A stretch of DNA of 51,272 bases, from positions 39,751-91,022 of the forward strand of contig JAGMZX010000003.1 of assembly GCA_018005585.1 (NCBI GenBank), given 5' to 3'. The notes beneath the pieces are model-generated. The model was not told where the DNA came from, did not search any database, and saw only the letters and a program-made list of their open reading frames with translations. This document shows positions 17,671-25,974 of the stretch, piece by piece (within the stretch, counting starts at the first letter, position 1; the number at the start of each line of letters is the position of its first letter). The position numbers and the translations under genes were made by a program. This DNA is from Candidatus Hydrogenedentota bacterium (GTDB lineage Bacteria; Hydrogenedentota; Hydrogenedentia; Hydrogenedentales; JAGMZX01).

Positions 17671-18465
17671 TCATATGTCCTGCAGGCGTTCTTGTGCGTA
17701 CGCCACGGCGTTGCGAAAAACCTGCAGGCCGAATCCTTCCTCAGGGAGGTTCTCGCGCGTCCAGCGGGGATGCTGCGTGCGCGTGACAAAAGCCTCCGGG
17801 TGCGGCATCAGTCCGAATACACGGCCGGACGGATCGCAGATACCCGCGATATCGTCGATCGCGCCGTTGGGATTCGCGGGATAGATGCCCTGCGCGGGCG
17901 CGCCGCCGGGCGTGGCGTACCGGAACACGACCTGACCGTTGGCGCGCAGCTTTTCGAGCGTGGCGCCGTCTCGCGGGATGAACTTGCCCTCGCCGTGGCG
18001 GATGGGCACTTCGAGGCTGGTGATGCCCTTTGTCCATACGCAGCGGTTGGCGGGAACGGCTGTCAAGGTTACCCAACGGTCTTCAAATCGGCCCGAATCG
18101 TTGTTTGTAACGGTCACTTCCTGCCGGAATTCGCCGTTGAACAGCGGCAAGATGCCCATTTTCACCATAACTTGGAACCCATTGCAGATGCCGATGGCGA
18201 GTTTGCCCGCCCCAAGAAACTCGTGGAGTGGTTGGCCGAGCTTGAAACGCAGCCTGTTGGCGAGAATCTTGCCGGATGCGACGTCATCGCCAAAGGAAAA
18301 GCCCCCGGGAATGGCGAAGATGTGAGATTGCCGAAGTTTCTCCGGATCGGCGACCAGGTCGTTTAGATGGACGAACGCAGCCTCCGCGCCGGCCAGACGA
18401 AACGCGTGCGCTGTCTCGTTTTCGCAGTTAATCCCGAATCCGGTCAATATCAGTGTGCGTACCAC
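17671..18465 (-). CDS. purQ: Phosphoribosylformylglycinamidine synthase, glutaminase subunit PurQ
   Basis: 264 residues, a class I glutamine amidotransferase that supplies ammonia from glutamine to PurL for step four of IMP synthesis. Signatures: GFGINCENE near the start, IPGGFSFGDD, and GICNGFQVM with the nucleophilic Cys. The C-terminal His-x-Glu is in LMPHPEA. It starts with GTG at 18465 (MVRTLIL); an ATG is not available upstream in a sensible context. It is the last of the purM-purL-purQ set, 124 bases after purL, a gap that contains inverted repeats. Confidence 0.96.
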   Translation of the reverse strand: MVRTLILTGFGINCENETAHAFRLAGAEAAFVHLNDLVADPEKLRQSHIFAIPGGFSFGDDVASGKILANRLRFKLGQPLHEFLGAGKLAIGICNGFQVMVKMGILPLFNGEFRQEVTVTNNDSGRFEDRWVTLTAVPANRCVWTKGITSLEVPIRHGEGKFIPRDGATLEKLRANGQVVFRYATPGGAPAQGIYPANPNGAIDDIAGICDPSGRVFGLMPHPEAFVTRTQHPRWTRENLPEEGFGLQVFRNAVAYAQERLQDI

Positions 18466-18589
18466 AAGCCTGAATGCCTTTCAATGCTCATCATCCGTCT
18501 CGATACCCCGCCCCGGCGGTGTATCGCTTCCTCCAGGCGCTTTGCGCCGTTCCCTGACGCCCATTACACACGCCCATCACCAATGGGCG
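18466..18589 (-). repeat. Inverted and direct repeats between purL and purQ
   Basis: Directly after the purL stop lies a 7-bp inverted repeat, CGCCCAT (18571-18577) and ATGGGCG (18583-18589), with a 5-base loop. CGCCCAT recurs at 18558-18564, so two alternative pairings are possible. A further GGCGC-TTT-GCGCC stem lies closer to purQ (~18537-18549). There is no T-run, so these may stabilise or process the purL 3' end rather than stop transcription. Confidence 0.4.
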
Positions 18590-21550
18590 CTACCAGCGCA
18601 GTGGCCGTTGCCACGCTTCCTTGAGTTCCGCGAGCGGCGCTTGGATTGATGCGCCGTTGCGGCTCGCCACTTCGAGAAGCGAATCCGGCGTCACGACGCC
18701 CAGCCGCGTCACCGGGCACCCATCCAGCGCCGTTTCGAAACGGTCCGATTTCTCGGGAGGCACGGTAGCGACGAACCGGCTCTGCGACTCGCTGAACAGA
18801 GCAACAACATCGCTCTCGATATCCATCGGGGCGAGATCGAGGCGCATGCCATAACCGCCTGCGAAGGCGCTCTCGGCCAGCGCCACGGCAAGACCGCCGT
18901 CGCTGCAATCGTGACACGAAGCGACGAGTCCTTCGCGGATGGCCGACGACAGCTTTTCGTAGAGCAGGCGCGCCCTCGCCGGATCGACTTTCGGCACGTT
19001 TGCGCCCAGTTGCCTGCGCAGCGCGAGATACTCGCTGCCGCCCAGTTCGTTTCTCGTCTCACCAAGGACGTATACAAGGTCGCCGGGTTTCTTGACGTCC
19101 ATCGACACGACCTTGTCCGTGTCTTCGATGATGGCGGCGGCGGTGAACAGCACGGTCGGCGGGATCGAGATCTTCGTATCGCCGATCTTGTAGTCGTTCT
19201 TCATGCTGTCCTTGCCGCTGATGAGCGGGATGTCGTAGGCGGTGCAGACGTCGTACAGCGCCTCGCAGGCGCGAACAAGCTGCGCGAGTTTGAAGCGGCC
19301 ATCGGGCGTCTTCTCGCTCTGTACCGGATCGGGCCAGCAGAAGTTGTCGAGGCCGGCGATAAGCCCGAGCCGCGCGCCCACCGCAATCAGATTGCGGACG
19401 GCTTCGTCGATGGCGCACGCCATCATGTGGTACGTATCGAGGTCGCTGTATTTCGGGCAGATGCCGCAGGAGACCGCGAGACCGCGTTTCGAGCCGGGCA
19501 CGGGCCGGATCACGCCCGCGTCGCCGGGGCCGTCATGATGGACGCCCTGGAACTGCTTGAGTACGCTCTGCCCCTGCACTTCGTGGTCGTACATACGCAC
19601 GAACACTTCCTTGCTGCAGACGTTGAGCGAGCCAAGCACCGCTTTCAGGTCTTCGGTCAGGTTGGTGTCCCCGACGATGATTTCCGGTTCCGGTTGCGGG
19701 GGCGTCCAGGCCGCCTCGAGGCGCATCTTGGGAACGCCGTCGTGCAGGAAATCCATGTCGAGCGCGCCGATTAGCTCGCCGTCGTAATAACACTCGAGAC
19801 GTCCCGCGTTCGTGAAATCGCCGAGCACGGTCGCCTCGACTTCCCGCTTCCTCGCCAGCGCGAGAAAGGCGTCGATCTTCTCCGGCGGCACCGCGAAAGT
19901 CATGCGCTCCTGCGCCTCGGACAGGAATATCTCCCAGGGGGCGAGTCCGGCATACTTCAGCGGAGCGCGTTCAAGATGCACTCGCGCGCCGCCCGCGCCA
20001 CGCGCCATCTCCCCGACGCTCGAGGACAGGCCGCCCGCTCCGTTGTCGGTAACGCTGTTGTACAGGCCAAGGTCGCGCGCTTCCAGCAGGAAATCGGCCA
20101 TTTTCTTCTGTGTGATCGGGTCGCCGATCTGCACCGCCGTCGCAGGCGAACCCTCGTGCAACTCTTCAGACGAGAACGTCGCGCCGTGGATGCCGTCCTT
20201 GCCGATGCGTCCGCCGGTCATGACGATGAAATCGCCCTTGCAGGCCTTCTTCACGTGGCTGGGCCGCCCGGCGACTTCGCGCGGGATCAGGCCTCCGGTA
20301 CCGCAGAACACCAGCGGTTTGCCCAAGAAACGGTCATGAAAGACGATAGCGCCGTTTATGTCCGGGATGCCGCTCTGGTTGCCGCCGTCTTTCACCCCGC
20401 GATGCACGCCGCGCAAGACGCGCCGCGGATGCAGCAGGCGTTCCGGGATTTCGCCCTCGTAGAACGGCGACGCGAAGCAGAACACATCCGTATTGAAGAT
20501 ACAACGGCAGCCAAGCCCCGCGCCGAGCACGTCACGGTTCACGCCGACGATGCCGGTCATCGCGCCGCCATATGGATCGAGCGCGGACGGGCTGTTGTGC
20601 GTCTCGGCCTTTAGTGCGAAGTTGTGGTGCTCATCAAACCGGATAGTGCCGGCGTTGTCGTCGAACACGCTAACGAGCCAGTCGACCTTTTGGGCGACCG
20701 CATCGGTTGTTGCCTTCACATATGTTTTGAACAGGCTGTTGACCGTCCGTTCCTGCCCGGTTTCGTCCGTGTACTCTATGTCAGCATTGAAAATCTTGTG
20801 CTTGCAGTGCTCGGACCAGGTCTGGGCGAGGATTTCGAGTTCAATATCGGTCGGGCGCGGCGGCAGGCCGAGCTCCTCGCGGGCGGCGCGCACCGCCGGA
20901 TCGCGGTAGTGCGCCTGAATGGCCTTCATCTCGTGCCGTTCGAGCGCGAGCACCATGTCCCGGCTCAATTGCTGCAAGGCGTCATCGGATTGTTCAAGAT
21001 CGATTTCATGGACTTCCGGGTCGCTTTGCGTGGTGACGATCGGGAGCGCCAGCAGCGGCTTGCCGTCCAACGCGCGCATCTCGGCGGCGGACTTCACAAC
21101 CCATTGTTGAATAAGCTCGTTCGCCAGCAAATCGCGGGCTATTCGCGCGCACGTTGCCGTATCCACGCCGCCGCGAATGGCGTACAGCGTAGACTTGAAC
21201 ACCGTTTCGCCCGCGGCCAGCGGGCGGCCCAGCACGTCGGCAATTCCCTCCGCGGAAGTCTTGCCAACGTTGTCCGTGACGCCCGGCAGGAATCCAACCT
21301 CGACTACGAAATCGTAATCACGCGCCAGCGACCGGTTAATCGCTGACTGTTGAATGACCGGGTCGGTGAATAGTTCGCGACGGACGATTTCCAGGTCTTC
21401 GTCCGTCAAGGCAGCATGGATCGTATAGACGTCAATGGCGCGCACCTCATCGACGCGTATATCCAAGTCTTCGGCCAGTTGACTTCGCACCGACGCGCCC
21501 GCCGGGTCAGGCAAGCCAGGTTTCATCGCCACTTCGATACGGCTAGGCAT
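18590..21550 (-). CDS. purL: Phosphoribosylformylglycinamidine synthase PurL with fused PurS-like N-terminus
   Basis: 986 residues. The core (from ~185) is the ATP-dependent FGAM synthase catalytic subunit, which converts FGAR, ammonia and ATP to FGAM. It shows the PurL signature TWSEHCKHK, ETHNSPSALDPYGGA, KDGGNQSGIP and, in the second half, SGKDSMKNDY and CHDCSDGGLAVAL. Small PurL proteins are usually ~730-750 residues and need a separate PurS. Here the first ~170 residues hold two PurS-like alpha/beta stretches (MPSRIEVAMKPGLPDPAG, then DYDFVVEVGFLPGVTDNVG), so PurS appears fused. No separate purS is in the window. The ATG at 21550 overlaps the end of purM by eight bases. Confidence 0.95.
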   Translation of the reverse strand: MPSRIEVAMKPGLPDPAGASVRSQLAEDLDIRVDEVRAIDVYTIHAALTDEDLEIVRRELFTDPVIQQSAINRSLARDYDFVVEVGFLPGVTDNVGKTSAEGIADVLGRPLAAGETVFKSTLYAIRGGVDTATCARIARDLLANELIQQWVVKSAAEMRALDGKPLLALPIVTTQSDPEVHEIDLEQSDDALQQLSRDMVLALERHEMKAIQAHYRDPAVRAAREELGLPPRPTDIELEILAQTWSEHCKHKIFNADIEYTDETGQERTVNSLFKTYVKATTDAVAQKVDWLVSVFDDNAGTIRFDEHHNFALKAETHNSPSALDPYGGAMTGIVGVNRDVLGAGLGCRCIFNTDVFCFASPFYEGEIPERLLHPRRVLRGVHRGVKDGGNQSGIPDINGAIVFHDRFLGKPLVFCGTGGLIPREVAGRPSHVKKACKGDFIVMTGGRIGKDGIHGATFSSEELHEGSPATAVQIGDPITQKKMADFLLEARDLGLYNSVTDNGAGGLSSSVGEMARGAGGARVHLERAPLKYAGLAPWEIFLSEAQERMTFAVPPEKIDAFLALARKREVEATVLGDFTNAGRLECYYDGELIGALDMDFLHDGVPKMRLEAAWTPPQPEPEIIVGDTNLTEDLKAVLGSLNVCSKEVFVRMYDHEVQGQSVLKQFQGVHHDGPGDAGVIRPVPGSKRGLAVSCGICPKYSDLDTYHMMACAIDEAVRNLIAVGARLGLIAGLDNFCWPDPVQSEKTPDGRFKLAQLVRACEALYDVCTAYDIPLISGKDSMKNDYKIGDTKISIPPTVLFTAAAIIEDTDKVVSMDVKKPGDLVYVLGETRNELGGSEYLALRRQLGANVPKVDPARARLLYEKLSSAIREGLVASCHDCSDGGLAVALAESAFAGGYGMRLDLAPMDIESDVVALFSESQSRFVATVPPEKSDRFETALDGCPVTRLGVVTPDSLLEVASRNGASIQAPLAELKEAWQRPLRW

Positions 21551-22604
21551 ACTGCAATGTCCCGGTATAGTTCACTTTGCGCTCCCCCGCCAGTACACGG
21601 CCGACTATCATGGCTTTTTGGCCCGCCATCTCGATGTTCTCAATCGCCTTGGCCGCGTCTTTTTCAGGGACCACGATGAGAAAACCTATGCCCATGTTGA
21701 ACGTGCGCAGCATCTCGCTGTCCGCAACGCGGCCCGCTTCCTTCAGGAAGGCGAACAGGCGCGGTACCGTCCAACTGCCGAGGTCAATCTCGACACCGGC
21801 GCCGTCGGGAAGCACGCGCGGCAAATTGTCGGTGATGCCGCCGCCCGTCACATGCGCCATGCCACGCACATCAACGAGTTTCATAACGATTTGCATGAGT
21901 TTCGCGTAGGTGATGTGCGGCTCCATGAGCGCTTCCGCGACGGTCCTTCCGAGGCCGGGGATTTCGTCTTCCGGTTTGAGTTTGGCCGCCTCGAAAACAA
22001 TCCGCCGCGCCAGGCTGTAGCCGTTGGTGTGAAGCCCCGAGGACGGAAAGCCAATGACAACGTCACCGGGCTCGATGTGGGAGCCGTCCACGATGTTCTT
22101 GCGGTCTACGACGCCCACAATTGTTCCCGCCAGGTCGTATTCGTTTGCCGCGTACATTCCCGGCATCTCCGCCGTCTCGCCGCCGATGAGCGCACAACCG
22201 GCGTAGCGGCACCCCGCGGCCACGCCGCGAATAACATCGCCGATGATCTGCGGATCCATCTTGCCCGTGGCAAGATAATCGAGAAAGAACAAAGGCCGCG
22301 CGCCTTGGACGAGGATGTCGTTCACGCAATGCGACACCAAGTCCACGCCGACGGTATCGTGCTTGTTGGTCATGAACGCAAGTTTGAGCTTCGTGCCGAC
22401 GCCGTCAACGCTCGAGACGAGGACGGGCGCTTCCATCTCTTTCACGTCGAGCAGGTACATGGCCCCGAAACTGCCGAGGTCCTGCAAGACATTGTCATTG
22501 AACGTGCGCTTTATTGCCTCTTTCGCGCGGGACAGGGCCTCGTTCGCGGCATCGATATCGACGCCGGCGTCTTTGTAACTGAGGCCCGGTGCGTGTTCAC
22601 TCAT
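21543..22604 (-). CDS. purM: Phosphoribosylformylglycinamidine cyclo-ligase PurM (AIR synthetase)
   Basis: 353 residues, the family's usual length. It closes the imidazole ring: FGAM plus ATP gives AIR, the step after PurL. Signatures are YKDAGVDIDAANE at the N-terminus, SVDGVGTKLKLA, GGETAEMPGMY, GLHTNGYSLARR and HVTGGGITDNLPR. The frame is open up to 22793, but the ATG at 22604 (MSEHAPG) is chosen because it has GGAGG about 11 bases upstream and matches the normal N-terminus. First gene of the purM-purL-purQ group. Confidence 0.97.
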   Translation of the reverse strand: MSEHAPGLSYKDAGVDIDAANEALSRAKEAIKRTFNDNVLQDLGSFGAMYLLDVKEMEAPVLVSSVDGVGTKLKLAFMTNKHDTVGVDLVSHCVNDILVQGARPLFFLDYLATGKMDPQIIGDVIRGVAAGCRYAGCALIGGETAEMPGMYAANEYDLAGTIVGVVDRKNIVDGSHIEPGDVVIGFPSSGLHTNGYSLARRIVFEAAKLKPEDEIPGLGRTVAEALMEPHITYAKLMQIVMKLVDVRGMAHVTGGGITDNLPRVLPDGAGVEIDLGSWTVPRLFAFLKEAGRVADSEMLRTFNMGIGFLIVVPEKDAAKAIENIEMAGQKAMIVGRVLAGERKVNYTGTLQYA

Positions 22605-22835
22605 GGTTGGGGTTCCTCCGGAAAGAAAACAAGAATACCGGCCGTGGGCGGTCAAAGCAAATGCAGCGCCCTTGCGCGTCCGGCCGAACCGGCCGTTGAC
22701 ACCGCGCTTCCGGGCGCACACCCGCGGACGGGCCGCTGCACGCTGGCGCATGCAGCACAACGGAAATGTTAAGATGCCGCCCGTGCTTGCCAACGCCGGA
22801 ATACTGCCTCATATTCGATTAGGGTGAGACACCGC
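22605..22835. other. Divergent spacer between purM and ogt
   Basis: 231 bases that must hold the promoters of both divergent genes. I see ribosome binding sites at both ends (GGAGG for purM, AGGGTGAG at 22821-22828 for ogt) but no convincing -35/-10 pair and no purine riboswitch-like core. Confidence 0.4.
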
Positions 22836-23333
22836 ATGGAAGCAGCCAACTTCCTTTTCCTTCATCCCCGAGGTCCGATTTACGGATACATCGGAGCGCA
22901 CGGTGTGCGCGAATTACGCCTGCCGTCCGGTGACGGCTCAGACGCACGGATATACCTGCTGCACGGCGCGCCCAACATCGGTCTGGGCCGCCGCCTGCAC
23001 GCCGCGCTGGAACAGTACTTCCAGGGAATACCGCAGGACTTCGGTGACATTCCGCTCGATTACGGGCCCGCCACCCCGTTTCGGCGCTCGGTTTGGGACA
23101 CCGCACGGACGGTCGCCTGGGGCGTCACCAGCAGCTACGGCGACCTGGCGCGGCGCATGGGCAAGGGGCTGTCGTCCGCCAGGGCAATCGGCGCCGCGCT
23201 TGGGGCGAACCCGCTGCCGATTCTGGTACCGTGTCACCGTTTCATTGCGGCGGACGGCAGTCTCGCGGGCTTTGCCGCGGGCCTGGATTGGAAGCGGGAA
23301 TTACTCCGGCTGGAAGGGGCGCTTTGGTGTTGA
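22836..23333 (+). CDS. ogt: Methylated-DNA--protein-cysteine S-methyltransferase
   Basis: 165 residues. It repairs O6-alkylguanine by irreversible transfer of the alkyl group to its own cysteine. The active-site motif VPCHRF holds Cys133, followed by GSLAGFAAGLDWKRELL, the usual family tail. The DNA-binding region TPFRRSVWDTAR with SYGDLA (101-105) and a RAIGAALGANPLP stretch are in place. A GTG at 22824 is in frame, but the ATG at 22836 sits 7 bases after AGGGTGAG and is preferred. Divergent from purM, convergent with the Thx gene 9 bases downstream. Confidence 0.95.
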   Translation: MEAANFLFLHPRGPIYGYIGAHGVRELRLPSGDGSDARIYLLHGAPNIGLGRRLHAALEQYFQGIPQDFGDIPLDYGPATPFRRSVWDTARTVAWGVTSSYGDLARRMGKGLSSARAIGAALGANPLPILVPCHRFIAADGSLAGFAAGLDWKRELLRLEGALWC

Positions 23334-23342
23334 CGGAGCTGC

Positions 23343-23450
23343 TTATGCTGGTTTCTTCGCGGCGGCTTTTTTCCGCTTTTTGCGGCGGCTCTTGCCGAAA
23401 CTGCCCGCGTAAATCTTGCCCCGTCGGGTGCGCTTGTCGCCTTTGCCCAT
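23343..23450 (-). CDS. thx: Small ribosomal protein Thx (bTHX family), 35 residues
   Basis: A 36-codon frame (with stop) starts at the ATG at 23450, eight bases after an AGGAG (23459-23463). The product begins MGKGDKRTRRGKIYAGSFG and ends in a Lys/Arg/Ala tail. This is nearly the textbook start of the 30S protein Thx (Thermus: MGKGDRRTRRGK), which sits at the top of the 30S head in a cavity between rRNA elements. The match, the high basic content and the ribosome binding site make the call firm despite the size. It stands alone, convergent with ogt. Confidence 0.93.
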   Translation of the reverse strand: MGKGDKRTRRGKIYAGSFGKSRRKKRKKAAAKKPA

Positions 23451-23535
23451 AAACTCATCTCCTATCGTTTTGCCAAGTTGGCGTTTATCGCGAGAGCGTC
23501 TGTTCTGGCGGACGGCCGCGCGCGACCCTCCGCAA

Positions 23536-25872
23536 TTAGTTCAAGTACCCCAATGCTTCCAGTTGCCTGCGTTCGGCATCATCTTGTTCCAGTTGCGACT
23601 CCGTCGCGGGTCCGCTGACGGCAGTTGCCGCATGTCTCCGCCACGATAGCGCATGGGCGAGCAGGTAGTCTGTCAGAACAGGCCGCAACGGGACCAGGTC
23701 GCGCCGTTCCTCCGGGTCGCGCTCCAAGTCGTACACTTCCAGGCGCCGTCCCATGGTATCTCGAATCAGCTTGAACCGCTCCCACCAGAACGCCTCGAGC
23801 GGATCCCAAGTATGAGTTGCTACAAGCCAGTTGTTTTGAGCGTAGGCTCGCACATCCCCGGCGTCCAGCGCCTGCCAAGGCCGGACAAGGCTGCGCCCGG
23901 CGATGGATTCGGGCGCCGCCGCGCCGAGAACATCGCAGATCGTCGGGTAGAGGCACACGGTGGACACGGGCATGGTGTTGAGCGCGGGAAAAGCCTTTGT
24001 GACCCCGGCGCCCCATAGAACAAGCGGTACGTGCGTCACTTCCTCATAGAGGGTTTGCCCATGCGAAAGGAAATCGTGTTCGAGAAACGCCTCGCCGTGG
24101 TCGGCGGTTACGATGACGAGCGTATTCTCCGCCAAGCCCAGTTCCGTGAGCATGTCGCGCAGTTTGCCTATCTCTGCATCGACCGACAACAGATTTTCGT
24201 CGTAGCGCGCGCGCAGAACGAGGCGTTGCTCCCGGTTGAGCGCAACGCTGCTGTCCTTCACTCCGCGCATGAAGTCCGCGGTGGGTTTCACGGAGCCGGT
24301 GGGGTCCACGGTGAAATGGTCCCAGTACGGGGACGCTGCGATGTACAGCTCATGCGGCGGTCGGTAATGCAGATACAGGAAGAACGGCTTTTCCTTGCTC
24401 CTCTGGAGAAAGTCCCGCGCTTTCACCGTGAGCAGGTCGGGGTGACCGCCCGCATTGAGGATTTCCACCGTTTCGTAGGCTTCCGCCCATTCGTCAAAAT
24501 AGTCGGCGATACCGAACTTCGGTGAGATCCAGTGTTGCTGAGAGATGCATCCGGCATAAATGCCCGCTTGCCGGAGCACCTGCGCCAGGCGCGGCGCGGA
24601 GTCGGCCACGCGCAAGGGCTGTTCCGGCGCGTTGTGCTGGAAGGGATACAGCGAGGTCACGAGGGACCAGGAGGAACTGTAGGTATACGAGGCGGGCGCG
24701 TATGCACGGGAAAAACGCACCCCTTCCGCGGCAAGCGCATCGATGCTGGGCGTGGTATCGCGTTCGTATCCGTAGCAACCCAGGCCGGAAGCGCGCATGG
24801 CGTCGCAGATTATCAGGATTACGTTGCGCGTCTTGAATCCGGCATCCAGAGGAGCGTAGGTCACACCCGCTTCCGGCGCGGCAGCAAGAATCCGGGGCGC
24901 GCGCCAGCGCACCGTGGCGGGAAGCGCGCCACCCGTGGTGTCGAAAACGAATTCGACCACCTTGCCCTGGAACAGTGTCAAGTCGTACGCAAACGGCTGC
25001 GGGCTCCCATTCGCGAACAGTTTGCGGTCGGTGGGACCGTCCAAGTCGTCCGCGCGCAGCGACACGGACCACGCCGCATCGACCGGGCTGGTCTCCGGCG
25101 GCTCCATTTCGAAGCGGCAATAGCCGGAAGCCGGTAGCCGCACGGGATATTTTAACAGGGTGCCGGGCGGCTGAAGCACGGTCTCCCCGTCCAAGACCAA
25201 TTCCGGGCTGTCCGGCGGCGGGCCCGGAACGGCTGCGGCGCCAGCATCCGTGAGGTCAAGGCTGAGCAGGCTGAACGCGTGGTTGCGCTTGTCCTCCCCT
25301 TCTTCAAATGCTCCGCGCGAAAGCGCAAACCGGCTTACAAACGTAATGCGGTTGGCGCCGCGCTTCTGGATGGCCCGGGGCACGGAGAACGTGGCCGATT
25401 CGGTTCCCCAGCCACGTTTGAGGTCAAACTCGATAACGCCCAGACGGGTCTGGTTCCAGGAAACCTCCACGCGTTGCGCTCCGGCGTCTTCAAGGTACGC
25501 CGGCCGCATTTCCAGGGTCAGGTTCAGGTCGCGTGGCCGCAAGACGGTGATTTCCAGCGTGGCCAGCCGGGAGCGCGCCCAGAAATCCTTGTCCGACGCC
25601 ATGAATTTGCGGACCCCCTGTCCGACCCAGCCTTCGCCCAGGCATGAGAAGCTCTCATAGGTATCCTTGTTGAAAACAAGATGCGCGGTTTCCTGCTCCA
25701 GGAGATAGGCGCTCGCGGCAGCTGCAAAGGCGCGGTAGCAGGCCTCCGCCGCCGGGCCGGGCATTGGCTGAGCCAGAACAGGATTTGCCGCGGAAACACC
25801 CAGAACGCACCCCAATGCGCCGCACCAGATCACTATGCGATTCGGAGTTCCCCAACGGGGAATAGCAGCCAT
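23536..25872 (-). CDS. Exported sulfatase-fold (alkaline phosphatase superfamily) protein lacking the formylglycine motif
   Basis: About 778 residues. A TTG at 25875 is in frame, but the ATG at 25872 has GGGAG 8 bases upstream. A signal peptide covers ~1-35, and two beta-rich regions (~60-210 and ~225-330) precede the catalytic domain (~345-700). The domain has NVILIICDAMRA (metal ligand Asp357), CYGYERDTTPSIDALA, VTADHGEAF (Asp591, His592) and LSHGQTLYEE (His604). In true sulfatases a C/S-x-P-S-R motif precedes SLLTG; here the aligned stretch is T-Y-S-S-S (Thr397 onward), so the formylglycine Cys/Ser, Pro and Arg are missing. Thr nucleophiles are known in phosphotransferase members of the superfamily such as LtaS. 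Phospho-substrate transfer or hydrolysis at the envelope is therefore more likely than sulfate removal. Confidence 0.82.
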   Translation of the reverse strand: MAAIPRWGTPNRIVIWCGALGCVLGVSAANPVLAQPMPGPAAEACYRAFAAAASAYLLEQETAHLVFNKDTYESFSCLGEGWVGQGVRKFMASDKDFWARSRLATLEITVLRPRDLNLTLEMRPAYLEDAGAQRVEVSWNQTRLGVIEFDLKRGWGTESATFSVPRAIQKRGANRITFVSRFALSRGAFEEGEDKRNHAFSLLSLDLTDAGAAAVPGPPPDSPELVLDGETVLQPPGTLLKYPVRLPASGYCRFEMEPPETSPVDAAWSVSLRADDLDGPTDRKLFANGSPQPFAYDLTLFQGKVVEFVFDTTGGALPATVRWRAPRILAAAPEAGVTYAPLDAGFKTRNVILIICDAMRASGLGCYGYERDTTPSIDALAAEGVRFSRAYAPASYTYSSSWSLVTSLYPFQHNAPEQPLRVADSAPRLAQVLRQAGIYAGCISQQHWISPKFGIADYFDEWAEAYETVEILNAGGHPDLLTVKARDFLQRSKEKPFFLYLHYRPPHELYIAASPYWDHFTVDPTGSVKPTADFMRGVKDSSVALNREQRLVLRARYDENLLSVDAEIGKLRDMLTELGLAENTLVIVTADHGEAFLEHDFLSHGQTLYEEVTHVPLVLWGAGVTKAFPALNTMPVSTVCLYPTICDVLGAAAPESIAGRSLVRPWQALDAGDVRAYAQNNWLVATHTWDPLEAFWWERFKLIRDTMGRRLEVYDLERDPEERRDLVPLRPVLTDYLLAHALSWRRHAATAVSGPATESQLEQDDAERRQLEALGYLN

Positions 25873-25974
25873 CAAAAAGACTCCCAGGATTTTCGGAGAC
25901 TCTAGCAGAGCGCATTTACACGGGTCAAAGCGCGGACAAGAATTGCGGAATGAAATTCGCCGCGGTTGCGCCCG

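Noticed and set aside
18571-18589. Intrinsic terminator after purL
   Set aside because: The hairpin has no following T-run and purQ lies just downstream in the same direction.
21543-22793. Longer purM starting at 22793
   Set aside because: The extra 63 residues are Arg-rich and unlike PurM; the ATG at 22604 has GGAGG and the expected N-terminus.
22605-22835. Purine riboswitch or PurR-type site upstream of purM
   Set aside because: No conserved aptamer core or operator-like palindrome could be recognised in the spacer.
23536-25872. Arylsulfatase as the function of this gene
   Set aside because: The formylglycine motif is missing although the fold is that of the superfamily.
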